A stretch of DNA of 49,247 nucleotides from Chitinibacter sp. GC72 (GCF_009760905.1 NZ_VIRW01000022.1:1-49247); one strand, 5' to 3'. Numbered from the stretch's first letter, positions 7,856-17,025 are shown. Notes: generated from the letters alone by a model not told the origin. Numbers and translations: made by a program.

Positions 7856-8205
7856 AAACGTCCTTTAAAGTTGGGAGCTGCATTGCAATTGGGACTCTCA
7901 ATTTACTAGTCGGCTTTATTCTCGGTGCTTACTTTTGGTTTGGTGGACACCAAACAATTAAGGCCTATGTGCCTTATCTTTTATTAATTGCAAGCTTGAT
8001 CGGCATATACCTCATACTGTCAAAAAACCGTCTAAAAAACGTAGTGATCATCTTTATCACTGCGCTGATTTTATTGCTTCAGCAGCTTGGTATTGTAATC
8101 GGCCAAGTTGACTACTTTATCGCTAAACCTTGGACCGAGTTAGATAGCAAAGATTGGCCTGAAATTAAAAATACTTTTTATTTAGCAATAAATAATCAAT
8201 TGTAA
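7852..8205 (+). CDS. Small integral membrane protein of unknown function
   Basis: 117 residues with three likely transmembrane segments: around residues 8-31 ([20 protein letters not shown]), 39-56 ([18 protein letters not shown]) and 63-82 ([20 protein letters not shown]), then a soluble acidic tail. It overlaps the flavin reductase-like gene by four bases. Base composition is noticeably richer in A and T than the neighbours. No family recognised. Confidence 0.65.
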   Translation: MKTSFKVGSCIAIGTLNLLVGFILGAYFWFGGHQTIKAYVPYLLLIASLIGIYLILSKNRLKNVVIIFITALILLLQQLGIVIGQVDYFIAKPWTELDSKDWPEIKNTFYLAINNQL

Positions 8206-8222
8206 TTTTCAAAGGAAAAACC

Positions 8223-8606
8223 ATGAGCAAAGAAATCATCCATTCAGACAATGCCCCCAAAGCCGTTGGCACTTACTCGCAAGCGGTTAAAGTGGGCAAT
8301 ACGGTTTACCTGTCAGGCCAGATTGGTCTTGATCCGGCGTCGGGCGAATTGGCCGAAGGCTTTGAAGCTCAAACTCATCGCGTATTCCAAAACCTGCGCG
8401 CGGTCTGCCAAGCCGCTGGCGGCGATTTGTCCGACATCGTGAAACTCGGCGTGTTTGTGGTTGATCTGGCCAACTTTGCCAAGCTGAATGAAATCATGGG
8501 TGAATACTTCACCGCCCCCTTCCCGGCACGCGCGGCGGTACAAGCTGCAGCCCTGCCCAAAGGCGCGATTGTTGAAGCCGATGCGGTCATGGTATTGACG
8601 AAGTAA
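8223..8606 (+). CDS. ridA: RidA family enamine/imine deaminase
   Basis: 127 residues. Hydrolyses reactive 2-aminoacrylate and related enamines released by PLP enzymes, protecting the cell from their damage. Motifs: [20 protein letters not shown] at the N terminus, and [23 protein letters not shown] at the C terminus with the substrate-binding arginine (Arg in PARAAV) and the conserved glutamate. Full family length. A good ribosome site (AAAGGAAAAACC) precedes the ATG. A strong 49-bp repeat hairpin follows 7 bp after the stop and may act as the transcript end. Confidence 0.92.
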   Translation: MSKEIIHSDNAPKAVGTYSQAVKVGNTVYLSGQIGLDPASGELAEGFEAQTHRVFQNLRAVCQAAGGDLSDIVKLGVFVVDLANFAKLNEIMGEYFTAPFPARAAVQAAALPKGAIVEADAVMVLTK

Positions 8607-8613
8607 TATTCAG

Positions 8614-8662
8614 GGGTATATCACTGCAGGGCAATGATAAATTGCTCTACAGCGATATACCC
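8614..8662 (+). repeat. 49-bp GGGTATA repeat, copy C (best hairpin)
   Basis: Two 22-nt arms flank the 5-nt loop GATAA. Left arm begins GGGTATATCACTGCAGGG; the right arm ends CAGCGATATACCC. Aligned as inverted repeats, 19 of 22 positions pair. Lies between ridA and the CoA-binding gene. This copy appears closest to the ancestral palindrome. Confidence 0.9.
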
Positions 8663-8696
8663 ACTAGCTCAGATTAAATTGAAGATGGGAATGAAG

Positions 8697-9119
8697 ATGA
8701 CTTTCCAGAACCCTTCCGATGCAGAAATCAAAGCCATTTTACTCTCAACCAAACGCATCGCCATAGTAGGCCTGTCGGATAAACCGACGCGAGCAAGTCA
8801 TGGGGTGAGTAAATTGATGCAGCAATGGGGTTTTACCATCGTTCCCGTCAATCCTAAGCCGCTGGACACCATACTGGGCGAGAAAGTCTATCCCGATCTG
8901 GCGCAGGTGCCGGGCGAGCTGGATCTGGTCAATGTGTTCCGGCGCAGCGAAGAAGCCGGTGCAGTGGTTGATGCGGCGATTGCGCGTGGCGCCAAGGCGA
9001 TCTGGCTACAACTGGGCATCATCGATGAAGCCGCAGCAGAACGCGCCACAGCGGCCGGAATTCCTATCGTGATGGATCGTTGCTTAATGGTCGAATACGG
9101 CCGGCTTTTTGCGGATTAA
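8697..9119 (+). CDS. CoA-binding domain protein (YccU type)
   Basis: 140 residues from ATG 8697, chosen because GGGA lies about 6 bases before it and homology begins at [15 protein letters not shown]; upstream ATGs at 8685 and 8691 are possible. [17 protein letters not shown] is the Rossmann-type CoA-binding motif with the family phrase SDKP; VPVNPK and VNVFRRSEE follow, and [16 protein letters not shown] closes the domain. The molecular role in bacteria is not defined beyond CoA binding. It is monocistronic-looking, set between a repeat hairpin and dapF. Confidence 0.88.
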   Translation: MTFQNPSDAEIKAILLSTKRIAIVGLSDKPTRASHGVSKLMQQWGFTIVPVNPKPLDTILGEKVYPDLAQVPGELDLVNVFRRSEEAGAVVDAAIARGAKAIWLQLGIIDEAAAERATAAGIPIVMDRCLMVEYGRLFAD

Positions 9120-9177
9120 CTTGCCGCCCAACGGCGGCGGCGTTAGCCTTGCTGCATCCTTGGACTGTATCCACATC

Positions 9178-10008
9178 ATGAAACTGAAATTTAGCAAAAT
9201 GCACGGCCTGGGCAATGACTTTATGGTCATCGACGGCGTGCGCCAGACTGTCTCGCTCTCGGCCGATGTGATCGGCCAGCTGGGGCATCGCAATTTTGGA
9301 ATTGGCTTTGACCAGCTCTTGCTGGTGGAAAAAAGCAGCACGCCCGGCATTGATTTTCGCTATCGCATTTTTAATTGCGATGGCTCGGAAGTTGAGCAGT
9401 GTGGCAATGGCTCGCGCTGTTTTGCCCGTTTTGTATTTGATCAAGGCTTAACCGACAAACACGAGATCGCCGTTGAAACCGCCAAAGGCGTGATTTACCC
9501 CAAGCTGGCAGCCGACGGCAATGTAACGGTGAATATGGGCGTGCCGCGCTTTGCCCCGGATGAGATTCCTTTTCAGGCACCCAGCGAAGCCATCATCGAC
9601 CCGCTGATCGTCGATGGTCAGGTTTATGATATTTCGGTAGTGTCGATGGGCAATCCGCACGCTGTGCAGGTCGTTCATTCGGTTGTCACCGCCCCGGTAG
9701 CCGAGCACGGCCCGTTGATTGAAAACCATCCTCGCTTTCCGCAAAAAGTGAACGCCGGCTTTATGGAAATAGTGAGCCGCGATGAAATCCATTTGCGTGT
9801 GTTCGAGCGCGCTGCCGGTGAAACGCTGGCTTGCGGCACCGGCGCTTGCGCGGCGGTGGTGGCGGGCATCCGTCGTGGCCTGCTCAATCCATCCGTACTG
9901 GTGCACACCCGGGGTGGCGATTTGCGCATTAGCTGGGCAGGCGCAGGGCAAGCGGTCATGATGACCGGGCCGGCCGTCACAGTTTTTGAAGGTAGTATCG
10001 AGATTTAA
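9178..10008 (+). CDS. dapF: Diaminopimelate epimerase
   Basis: 276 residues from ATG 9178. Interconverts LL- and meso-diaminopimelate for lysine and peptidoglycan synthesis. Both catalytic cysteines are visible: in [17 protein letters not shown] and in [10 protein letters not shown]. The N-terminal [15 protein letters not shown] is the family signature and sets the start; the frame stays open upstream to 9109 without homology. Cofactor-independent racemase fold. It heads the conserved dapF-DUF484-xerC cluster known from beta- and gammaproteobacteria. Confidence 0.96.
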   Translation: MKLKFSKMHGLGNDFMVIDGVRQTVSLSADVIGQLGHRNFGIGFDQLLLVEKSSTPGIDFRYRIFNCDGSEVEQCGNGSRCFARFVFDQGLTDKHEIAVETAKGVIYPKLAADGNVTVNMGVPRFAPDEIPFQAPSEAIIDPLIVDGQVYDISVVSMGNPHAVQVVHSVVTAPVAEHGPLIENHPRFPQKVNAGFMEIVSRDEIHLRVFERAAGETLACGTGACAAVVAGIRRGLLNPSVLVHTRGGDLRISWAGAGQAVMMTGPAVTVFEGSIEI

Positions 10009-10082
10009 ACCGGCCCTCGCCGCCATGCGCCTTAGCGTTGGGTGGCAAGGGCTGCTTAACCCGCTTCCAGAAGGAAAAACAG

Positions 10083-10823
10083 ATGCAAGCGAATGATGTC
10101 GTTCAGTGGTTAAAGCAAAACCCGGCCTTTTTCGATGAGTTTGCCGATGATATTGCGCAGATTTTTGTGCCGCATAATCACGGTGGGCACGCTGTTTCAC
10201 TGGCCGAACGCCAATTGCTCACTTTGCGCGACCGCAATCGCCAGCTGGAAGCCCGCTTGGGCGAGCTACTGCAATTTGGCGTGGAAAACGACGCCATTTC
10301 CGACAAGCTGCACCAGCTCACCGTCGATTTGCTCAAGGCTGATGACCTGGCTTCGATCATTGGCACGCTGGAATACCATTTGAAAGCACGATTTGCCGTG
10401 CCCTGGATGGCGCTGCGCCTGTGGCTGCCTGCGGGGCAATGCAATCTGATGGAGTTTTCGCCCGTAGGGGAGACAATTCTGAAGCTGGCAGACAATCTGG
10501 TGTCGCCTTACTGTGGCCCCTACGTCACCGATGAAGTGCTCGACTGGTTTGAAATCGGCAGCGGCGAGCTAAAATCGTTCGCCCAGTTCGCACTGAAAAC
10601 CGGCGATGCACCATTTGGCATTCTGGTCATGGCCAGCCCGGATAGCGAGCGCTTCTACCCGGATATGGGCACACTGTACTTGCAACGCATGTCCGAGCTG
10701 GTGTCCGCGGCAATCCGGCGCGTCGTACCAGAGGCACGTGTACCGGAACCGGCAGCACTAGAATCAGGTGTGTCGGAATCTGCTGCGCCGGAACCGGAAC
10801 AGATCGCGCCGGAACAGCATTAA
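10083..10823 (+). CDS. DUF484 family protein
   Basis: 246 residues from ATG 10083, with AGAAGGAAAAAC just before it. The N-terminal VVQWLKQNPAFFDEFADDIA and the segment HGGHAVSLAERQL are typical of DUF484, a family with a short helical start, a coiled coil (RDRNRQLEARLGELL, residues 55-70) and a GAF-like domain (about 80-215). The last 25 residues are a low-complexity stretch of P-E-A-S repeats (PEPAALESGVSESAAPEPE) that looks unstructured. Function unknown; its fixed position between dapF and xerC suggests co-expression, not shared chemistry. Confidence 0.88.
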   Translation: MQANDVVQWLKQNPAFFDEFADDIAQIFVPHNHGGHAVSLAERQLLTLRDRNRQLEARLGELLQFGVENDAISDKLHQLTVDLLKADDLASIIGTLEYHLKARFAVPWMALRLWLPAGQCNLMEFSPVGETILKLADNLVSPYCGPYVTDEVLDWFEIGSGELKSFAQFALKTGDAPFGILVMASPDSERFYPDMGTLYLQRMSELVSAAIRRVVPEARVPEPAALESGVSESAAPEPEQIAPEQH

Positions 10824-10838
10824 GCCCCCCCGATCCGC

Positions 10839-11906
10839 ATGTCAGCCACCAAAACCAGCGCAACACCAACGCACGCGCCCCTCAGGCGCAGCAAGACAGC
10901 GCAGGAATCCCCTCCGCAAGCCGCTACGCTAGCGGCGTCAACCCAGGCCGAGCTGGCGCATTTTTTCCGCTTTCAACAAGGCGAAAAGATGGCCAGCGCA
11001 CATACCCTTAGCGCCTATCAGCGCGATCTGCAACTACTGGCGGGGCTGGCGCAGGCAAGGGAATTATCCAGCCTGCGGCCACAAGACATCCGCGCCTTTG
11101 TCAGGCAGCTAGCCAGTCAAGGGCTATCAGGGCGCTCGATTGCCCGCACCTTATCGGCCTGGCGTGTTTTCTACCGATTGATGATTCGTGATTTTCAATG
11201 GGCGATCAATCCGGTCGACGGCATCAAGGCGCCCAAAGCGGCCAAAGCGCTGCCAGCAACACTGAACGCTGACGATGCGGCCGGTTTTCTGGATAATCTG
11301 CCCGATGATGACGCACTGGCCATCCGGGACAAAGCCATTTTCGAGCTGGCTTACTCATCCGGGCTGCGCGTGAGCGAGCTGGTTGGGCTTAAATTGATCG
11401 AGCTCGATTTGCCGCAAGGCATGGCCAGCGTCACCGGCAAGGGTAATAAAACGCGACTGGTGCCAATTGGCCGCCCGGCGCAGGAAGCTTTGCGGCACTG
11501 GCTGAGCATTCGTCCCGAATGGGCCAGAACACACACGCCAACGATCTTTGTCAGCCAGAAAGGCACCGCAATGACCCCGCGTGCTGTGCAATTGCGGCTG
11601 CGCCATTGGCAGCAGGAGCTGGGCATTCAGGAGCCGCTTTACCCGCACAAGCTGCGCCATAGCTGCGCCAGCCATTTGCTGCAATCGTCGGGCGATTTGC
11701 GTGCGGTGCAAGAACTACTGGGGCACGCCAGCATTGCCACCACACAGATTTACACCCATCTGGATTTCCAGCATCTGGCTCAGGTTTATGATCAGGCACA
11801 CCCCAGAGCCAGAAATACCCCTGATGGGGATAAGGCTGCAACAAGCACAGAACAAGCTACAGCAGAAGATACCCCATCAAATAGTACTACGTCAGATCGC
11901 CGGTAA
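10839..11906 (+). CDS. xerC: Site-specific tyrosine recombinase XerC
   Basis: 355 residues. Resolves chromosome dimers at dif together with XerD. Catalytic residues seen: Arg177 (SGLRVSEL), Lys201 (GKGNKTR), His270 and Arg273 (HKLRHSCASHLL), His296 (LGHASI), Tyr305 (IYTHLDF). The first 35 residues are an extra polar region. XerC proteins normally end soon after YDQAHPRA (residues 317-325); here a 30-residue tail follows, and residues 330-345 are translated from a 49-bp repeat. The 3' end overlaps the convergent PilZ-like gene by 20 bp. Confidence 0.95.
   Translation: MSATKTSATPTHAPLRRSKTAQESPPQAATLAASTQAELAHFFRFQQGEKMASAHTLSAYQRDLQLLAGLAQARELSSLRPQDIRAFVRQLASQGLSGRSIARTLSAWRVFYRLMIRDFQWAINPVDGIKAPKAAKALPATLNADDAAGFLDNLPDDDALAIRDKAIFELAYSSGLRVSELVGLKLIELDLPQGMASVTGKGNKTRLVPIGRPAQEALRHWLSIRPEWARTHTPTIFVSQKGTAMTPRAVQLRLRHWQQELGIQEPLYPHKLRHSCASHLLQSSGDLRAVQELLGHASIATTQIYTHLDFQHLAQVYDQAHPRARNTPDGDKAATSTEQATAEDTPSNSTTSDRR
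11826..11874 (+). repeat. 49-bp GGGTATA repeat, copy I (inside the xerC 3' end)
   Basis: Starts GGGGATAAGG CTGCAA and ends AAGATACCC, 49 bp, with a T-to-G change at position 4 but the CTGCA block at the family position 11-15. GATGGGG before and CCCCATC after extend the pairing. It encodes residues 330-345 of the XerC tail. Confidence 0.6.
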
Positions 11907-13440
11907 ATTCGAATAAATCATAGCCATTTTGTTGCTCGATCAACTTGGCCGCGCGCAACATCAGTGACTTGTCACCCAGTAAAACGGCGTATTCACGCAG
12001 CGGCGTATAAAGCCCTTTCTGCGTTGCAATGCGCGCCGATTGCTTGAGCGCCGGAATCGCTGGCAATAGCAGCGCCGGCACAAAATCCAGCCCTTGCTGC
12101 TGGGTTGGGCGTAGTAAAATCGCCTGCGCCTTGGCACTCATCACCTGCAAACCCATTTCCATCGACCCGTTCTGATGCTGGTGCAGCCAGCGAATCGAAG
12201 CCACCATCCAGTTGCTCTCTTCCGCTACCGATAGCGCGACAATCTCCCCGGCATTGGCCTGCTCTCTGGGCAGCTCGTGCGCCAGAATGCCATAGCCCCC
12301 CGGGCTTTCGTTGACCACCTGCCATTGGGTCAACAGCAAGTCGCCTTCGTTCAGCGGCACGCGCTCGGTGCCCTGCCCCAGCTCATGATTGAGGCGAAAC
12401 GCCGTGCGGCGCAGCCCTAGCGCCACGCTGATCGTCGATTGCGCCGGAATGCGCTGGTACAGGCGATGCGGAACAATGCTCCACTGCCGGATCACGCGGC
12501 GCAAGATTTCCAGCCAGATCTGCACCTTGGCCCTGTCCTTGGCCATCGGCGCTTTGGCTTCAACCGAATGCTCGGCTTTGTAGAGTTTCTTGGCCAGCTC
12601 GATGGTATCGAACAGCACGGCCTGACCGGCATAATGATCAAGCGAGCGGTTGCCCACAAAGCATGGCGGCTTGTCCGAATTGAGCTCGATCAGGAAAAAA
12701 CCGGCGCTCGAAGCCAGTTTGCTCAAAGGCTGAAAGTGCGCATGCGGTGCATAGTTTTCGATAATTTCAATGACTTTATCGAGCTCGGGCCCGGCAAAGC
12801 GGTGCGGGTCAGCCAGCGCCAGCAGCACCATCTGCTTGTACAGAGTGGCAATCGGGCGGCTTGATTTGTCTTTCGGATTATCGTTTTTGGGCTCGTCGAG
12901 TATTTTATTTTCCGCGCAATAACGGAAAATCTGGTGCATCTCAAACCACATTCCCTCGCCGAGCGTCTGGTACAAACGCCCCGACATCTGGTACACCCGC
13001 CAGTAGGCATACAGCAAGGCTTGCAATAAAACCGGCGAGGTTTTGTTGCCGCTACTGAAAAAACCGAAGCGCTTTTCTTCGTTTTTGTCATGAATGGCAA
13101 TTTTCCAGCCCACGGCCAGCTCATACCAGACATTGCGTGCCAATTGCGCGGCCGCTCTAGCCGACTCTTTCATTGGCAAACCGGGCGAGGCATAGGCCAT
13201 TTCAAACGCGCCGGTCAGCATTTCCAGCGAATTTTGATACTCGGTCAGCAGCAAAGCGCGCAAATCCGGCTCGACCTTGACGCGATTGAGCACGGCCAGC
13301 GCATCCAGAATCATCCGGCCCGCGTCAATCACATTGGCCGTCGGCAAAGCGATCAGCCAATCGCGGAGTTTTTTCGGATCAGTCTGCACGACGCTGCTCA
13401 GCGACGGATCAATTTCGGGAATGGTAAATTTTAAAGTCAT
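11887..13440 (-). CDS. Uncharacterised protein with a C-terminal PilZ-like domain
   Basis: 517 residues from ATG 13440 (a TTG at 13446 is the longer option). Residues 1-360 are helical with no motif I recognise. The last third contains WQVVNESPGGYGILAHEL, VGEIVALSVAEE-like spacing, and VASIRWLHQHQNGSMEMGLQVMS, which follows the pattern of PilZ domains (N-x-S-x-x-G, then R-W and G-x-x). Related betaproteobacterial proteins are labelled c-di-GMP-binding. The RxxxR motif that contacts c-di-GMP is not clearly present, so binding is uncertain. It begins 7 bp after the bioA stop, probably co-transcribed with it. Confidence 0.6.
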   Translation of the reverse strand: MTLKFTIPEIDPSLSSVVQTDPKKLRDWLIALPTANVIDAGRMILDALAVLNRVKVEPDLRALLLTEYQNSLEMLTGAFEMAYASPGLPMKESARAAAQLARNVWYELAVGWKIAIHDKNEEKRFGFFSSGNKTSPVLLQALLYAYWRVYQMSGRLYQTLGEGMWFEMHQIFRYCAENKILDEPKNDNPKDKSSRPIATLYKQMVLLALADPHRFAGPELDKVIEIIENYAPHAHFQPLSKLASSAGFFLIELNSDKPPCFVGNRSLDHYAGQAVLFDTIELAKKLYKAEHSVEAKAPMAKDRAKVQIWLEILRRVIRQWSIVPHRLYQRIPAQSTISVALGLRRTAFRLNHELGQGTERVPLNEGDLLLTQWQVVNESPGGYGILAHELPREQANAGEIVALSVAEESNWMVASIRWLHQHQNGSMEMGLQVMSAKAQAILLRPTQQQGLDFVPALLLPAIPALKQSARIATQKGLYTPLREYAVLLGDKSLMLRAAKLIEQQNGYDLFEFTGDLT

Positions 13441-13446
13441 AGCCAA

Positions 13447-14814
13447 TTAATCACTGATCAAACTGCGATCCAGAGCGCGAAGAGCGGCATTTGCCATCAT
13501 TTCAGCCTGTGCCAAATCGATAATATACGGCGGCATAAAATATACCGTATTTCCCACCGGGCGCAGCAAAACTCCTGCATTTAAAGCGTTTTGAAAGAAT
13601 TTCTGTGCAAATCCGGCGGGTGCGTCAATTACATCAAAGGCCCAGATCATACCTCGATGCCGCCAGTGCCTGATGCGCGGGTGTGCCATCAGCGGCGCAA
13701 ACACCTGATTCATCGCAGCCGCTTTGCTGCGGTTTTGCACAATCACGTCGTCATCGCGAAAAATCTGCAGCGTGGCCAGCGCCGCTGCGCACGCCAATGC
13801 ATTGCCGGTATACGAGTGCGAATGCAAAAAAGCGCGTGAGCTGTCGTCCGCATAAAAGGCCTGATAAATGGCATCGGTACAGAGCACCACCGCCAGTGGC
13901 AGATAGCCGCCTGTAATGCCTTTGGACAGGCAAATCAGATCAGGTTTGATACCGGCCTGCTCGCAGGCAAACATCGTGCCGGTTCGGCCAAAGCCCACGG
14001 CAATTTCGTCAGCGATCAGTAAGACCTGATATTGATCGCAGAGTATACGCGCCTGAGCCAGGTACTCCGGTGCATACATCGCCATACCCACCGCCCCCTG
14101 TATCAGCGGCTCGACAATCAGCGCGGCGATTTCATCAGCATGCGCTTGCAATACGCGCTCCAGATCAGCCAGCGCGCGCGCCGTGTAATCGGCGGCCGAT
14201 TCGCCCTCGGCAGCCAGCCGCGGGTCCGGACTCATCACGGCAAAGTTCTCACGCACCAGGGGCGCGTAGGCGGTGCGAAAAATCGGCACATCAGTCACCG
14301 ACAGGGCGCCGACCGTTTCGCCGTGATAACTATCGGCCAGATACACAAAGCGGTTTTTGCCTTCACGCCCCAGATTGCGCCAGTAATGCGCGGCCATTTT
14401 CAAGGCGATTTCGGTCGCCGAAGCGCCATCCGAGCCATAAAAAGCATGGCCTAAACCGGTCAGCTCACCCAATTGCTCGGAAAGTGCCACCACCGGCTCA
14501 TGCGTAAAACCGGCCAGCATGACATGCTCGAGCGTATCCATCTGCCGACTGATCGCCGCCTTGATCCGTGGCTCGTTATGGCCAAACAGATTCACCCACC
14601 AGCTTGAAACTCCGTCGATAAAACGATGACCGTTGCAATCGGTGAGCCAGACACCATCAGCACGGGCAATAGGCACCAGCGGCAGGGTTTCATGGCGCTT
14701 CATTTGAGTGCACGGATGCCAGACCGCCGCCATACTGCGCACCAGCAGAGAGTGATTGGCGTTGGTATTTGAAATGGGATTTGGAATGGAATTTGAAATG
14801 GTCGTCTTCATCAT
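13447..14814 (-). CDS. bioA: Adenosylmethionine-8-amino-7-oxononanoate aminotransferase
   Basis: 455 residues. PLP enzyme of biotin synthesis that transfers an amino group from S-adenosylmethionine to KAPA to make DAPA. Motifs: VWHPCTQM, DGVSSWWVNLFGHNEPRI, FYGSDGASATEIALKMA, YHGETVGALSV, IADEIAVGFGRTGTMFACE and LSKGITGGYLPLA with the PLP lysine. The first 26 residues before the conserved start include three tandem 12-nt repeats (ISNS, IPNP, ISNT), so the real start may be later. No other biotin gene is nearby. Divergent from the threonine aldolase. Confidence 0.95.
   Translation of the reverse strand: MMKTTISNSIPNPISNTNANHSLLVRSMAAVWHPCTQMKRHETLPLVPIARADGVWLTDCNGHRFIDGVSSWWVNLFGHNEPRIKAAISRQMDTLEHVMLAGFTHEPVVALSEQLGELTGLGHAFYGSDGASATEIALKMAAHYWRNLGREGKNRFVYLADSYHGETVGALSVTDVPIFRTAYAPLVRENFAVMSPDPRLAAEGESAADYTARALADLERVLQAHADEIAALIVEPLIQGAVGMAMYAPEYLAQARILCDQYQVLLIADEIAVGFGRTGTMFACEQAGIKPDLICLSKGITGGYLPLAVVLCTDAIYQAFYADDSSRAFLHSHSYTGNALACAAALATLQIFRDDDVIVQNRSKAAAMNQVFAPLMAHPRIRHWRHRGMIWAFDVIDAPAGFAQKFFQNALNAGVLLRPVGNTVYFMPPYIIDLAQAEMMANAALRALDRSLISD
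14764..14799 (-). repeat. Three tandem 12-bp repeats in the bioA 5' end
   Basis: Reading bioA, ATTTCAAATTCC, ATTCCAAATCCC and ATTTCAAATACC follow one another, giving ISNS-IPNP-ISNT. The unit length is a multiple of three, so copy-number change would keep the frame. Confidence 0.7.
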
Positions 14815-14921
14815 CGCTATTTTCGCACAATCTGCGCCGATCTATCCGAATTAGGAATATCGGCTATAGTCAGTAGCCCGCTCAATAGTCACAATCATTG
14901 TTCAACTCAAAGCATTGCGCC

Positions 14922-15953
14922 ATGAAAATACTCGATCTACGCAGCGACACTGTGACACAGCCCACCGATGCCATGCGCCAGGCCATGGCGCAGGCCATTG
15001 TTGGCGATGATGTCTATGGCGATGACCCCACCGTCATTGCACTTGAGCAGGCAAGCGCCAGCCGCCTGGGCAAAGAGGCCGCATTGTTTGTCCCAACGGG
15101 TACATTTGGCAATCAGCTGGCCATTCTGACGCATTGCCAGCGCGGCAACGAAGTCATTGTGGGGGACGACAGCCATATTGTCTGGCACGAAGCCGGCGGC
15201 AGTGCCGTGATCGGTGGCGTGCAGCTGCGCACGCTGGAAAGCCACCTGGGCCAGCTTGACCCGGCCGCAATCGGGCGCAAAATCCGCTACGGAATTGATA
15301 TTCACGAACCTAAAACCGGCCTGATCTGCCTGGAGAACGCCCACTCGAATGGCCGCGTGATTCCACTCTCGAATATGCAGGCCATCTGGCAGGTGGCGCA
15401 GAGCAAAGGTATCCCGCTACATCTGGATGGCGCGCGCATTTTTAATGCCGCCACACATCTGGGTGTGGATGCAAAAGAAATCACGCAATATTGCGATACG
15501 GTGATGTGCTGCCTGAGCAAAGGCCTGGCCGCACCAGTGGGCTCGATTCTGGCCGGAACAAACGACTTTATCTCCCGCGCCCGCCGTTTGCGCAAAATGC
15601 TGGGCGGCGGTTTACGCCAGGCGGGGGTGTTGGCCGCACCGGGTTTAATCGCGCTCAATGAGATGAGCCTGCGTCTGGGGCAAGATCACGCCAATGCTCA
15701 GGCGCTAGCGCAGCAACTTAGCCGGATTGACGGTATCGAGATCGATCTGGCCAGCGTGCAAATCAATATGGTGTGGTTCAGGTTCACCCGCGACATCAAC
15801 GCGGCAGCGCTCACCGCCGCCTTTGCCGCGGCACAGATCAAAGTAAACCCGCCTGAAGAAGGCTGGATGCGGCTGGTGACGCACTGGCAAATCGAGCACG
15901 CAGATCTTGAACGAATTGTGGCCGTACTGCGGCACTTCATGACAAGTAATTAG
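14922..15953 (+). CDS. ltaE: Low-specificity L-threonine aldolase
   Basis: 343 residues from ATG 14922. PLP enzyme that cleaves L-threonine and L-allo-threonine to glycine and acetaldehyde. The N terminus LDLRSDTVTQPTDAMRQAM and GDDVYGDDPTV are the family signature; PLP is held by the lysine in CCLSKGLAAPVGS and by LDGARIFNAA. Full length. It lies 60 bp before metN, so it might be in the same transcript, linking glycine/threonine use with methionine supply; this is inference only. Confidence 0.93.
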   Translation: MKILDLRSDTVTQPTDAMRQAMAQAIVGDDVYGDDPTVIALEQASASRLGKEAALFVPTGTFGNQLAILTHCQRGNEVIVGDDSHIVWHEAGGSAVIGGVQLRTLESHLGQLDPAAIGRKIRYGIDIHEPKTGLICLENAHSNGRVIPLSNMQAIWQVAQSKGIPLHLDGARIFNAATHLGVDAKEITQYCDTVMCCLSKGLAAPVGSILAGTNDFISRARRLRKMLGGGLRQAGVLAAPGLIALNEMSLRLGQDHANAQALAQQLSRIDGIEIDLASVQINMVWFRFTRDINAAALTAAFAAAQIKVNPPEEGWMRLVTHWQIEHADLERIVAVLRHFMTSN

Positions 15954-16014
15954 TACCTTGTTGAACGCCGATGCTTGCGAAATAATCAATTAAACAGGTA
16001 CATAAAGGCATTCC

Positions 16015-17025
16015 GTGATTGTATTAGAAAATCTCAGCAAATCTTATCGCGTCGATGGGCGCGATATCCCTGCGCTTAAACGCATAGACCTGCAAATCGC
16101 AGCAGGTGAAATTTTTGGCGTGATTGGTCATTCTGGTGCCGGAAAATCGACCTTAATTCGACTTATCAATCTGCTTGAACGCCCTAGTGGTGGCCGTGTT
16201 TTACTCGATGATGTCGACCTGACCCAGCTATCAAGCGATGCGCTGCGCAAGTCACGACAAAAAATCGGCATGATTTTTCAGCATTTCAATCTGCTGATGA
16301 GCAAAACGGTCGCCCAGAACGTCGCCTTCCCGCTGCAAGTGGCGGGCGAGCTCGATCAGGCCGCCATCAACGCACGTGTGGCCGAATTGCTCGAGCTAGT
16401 TGGGCTGGCGGATCACGCCAATAAATACCCGGCCCAATTATCCGGCGGCCAGAAACAGCGCGTCGGCATCGCCCGCGCGCTGGCCAACCAGCCCAAATTA
16501 CTGCTGTGCGACGAAGCCACCAGCGCGCTTGACCCGCAAACGACGGCGTCAGTGCTGCAGCTGCTGCTGGAAATCAATCAGCAACTCAAGCTGACTATCG
16601 TGCTGATTACGCATGAAATGAATGTTATCCGTAGCATTTGCGACCGCGTTGCCGTGATTGATGGTGGCGAAATTGTCGAGCTGGGACCGGTCACCAATGT
16701 GTTTTTACATCCCAAGCATCCCACTACGCGGCGCTTTGTATATGAAAGCGAGCATGTCGATGAAAGCGCCGAAGCGGACGATTTTGCCCATGTACCCGGC
16801 AAAATTGTGCGGCTGACCTTCAAAGGGGAATCCACTTATCAATCGCACCTGAGCGCGCTGGCGCGCCAGCTTGCCGTGGATTTCTCAATCCTGGCTGGGC
16901 GGATCGAGCGCATCAAAACCACGCCTTGCGGCCAGCTCACGCTGGCACTGGTGGGCTCGCAAGTGGATGAACTGCTGTCGCGCCTGACTGATGAAGGCAT
17001 TGTGGTTGAGGAGCTGCGCCAATGA
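16015..17025 (+). CDS. metN: Methionine ABC transporter ATP-binding protein MetN
   Basis: 336 residues, GTG start. Walker A is GHSGAGKST, the Q-loop [10 protein letters not shown], the signature [15 protein letters not shown], Walker [14 protein letters not shown], and the switch histidine ITHEM. The C-terminal 80 residues (about 258-336, [15 protein letters not shown] onward) form the NIL/ACT-like domain that gives methionine feedback inhibition in the E. coli transporter. Energises uptake of D/L-methionine with MetI and MetQ. Its stop overlaps the metI start by four bases. Confidence 0.96.
   Translation: MIVLENLSKSYRVDGRDIPALKRIDLQIAAGEIFGVIGHSGAGKSTLIRLINLLERPSGGRVLLDDVDLTQLSSDALRKSRQKIGMIFQHFNLLMSKTVAQNVAFPLQVAGELDQAAINARVAELLELVGLADHANKYPAQLSGGQKQRVGIARALANQPKLLLCDEATSALDPQTTASVLQLLLEINQQLKLTIVLITHEMNVIRSICDRVAVIDGGEIVELGPVTNVFLHPKHPTTRRFVYESEHVDESAEADDFAHVPGKIVRLTFKGESTYQSHLSALARQLAVDFSILAGRIERIKTTPCGQLTLALVGSQVDELLSRLTDEGIVVEELRQ

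Noticed and set aside
11813-11830. TACCCCTGATGGGGATA short palindrome in xerC
   Set aside because: It overlaps the left end of repeat copy I and needs no separate explanation.
14041-14089. GAGTATA ... CATACCC spaced by 49 in bioA
   Set aside because: Two end mismatches; about two such matches are expected by chance in the window, and the protein aligns to BioA without an insertion.
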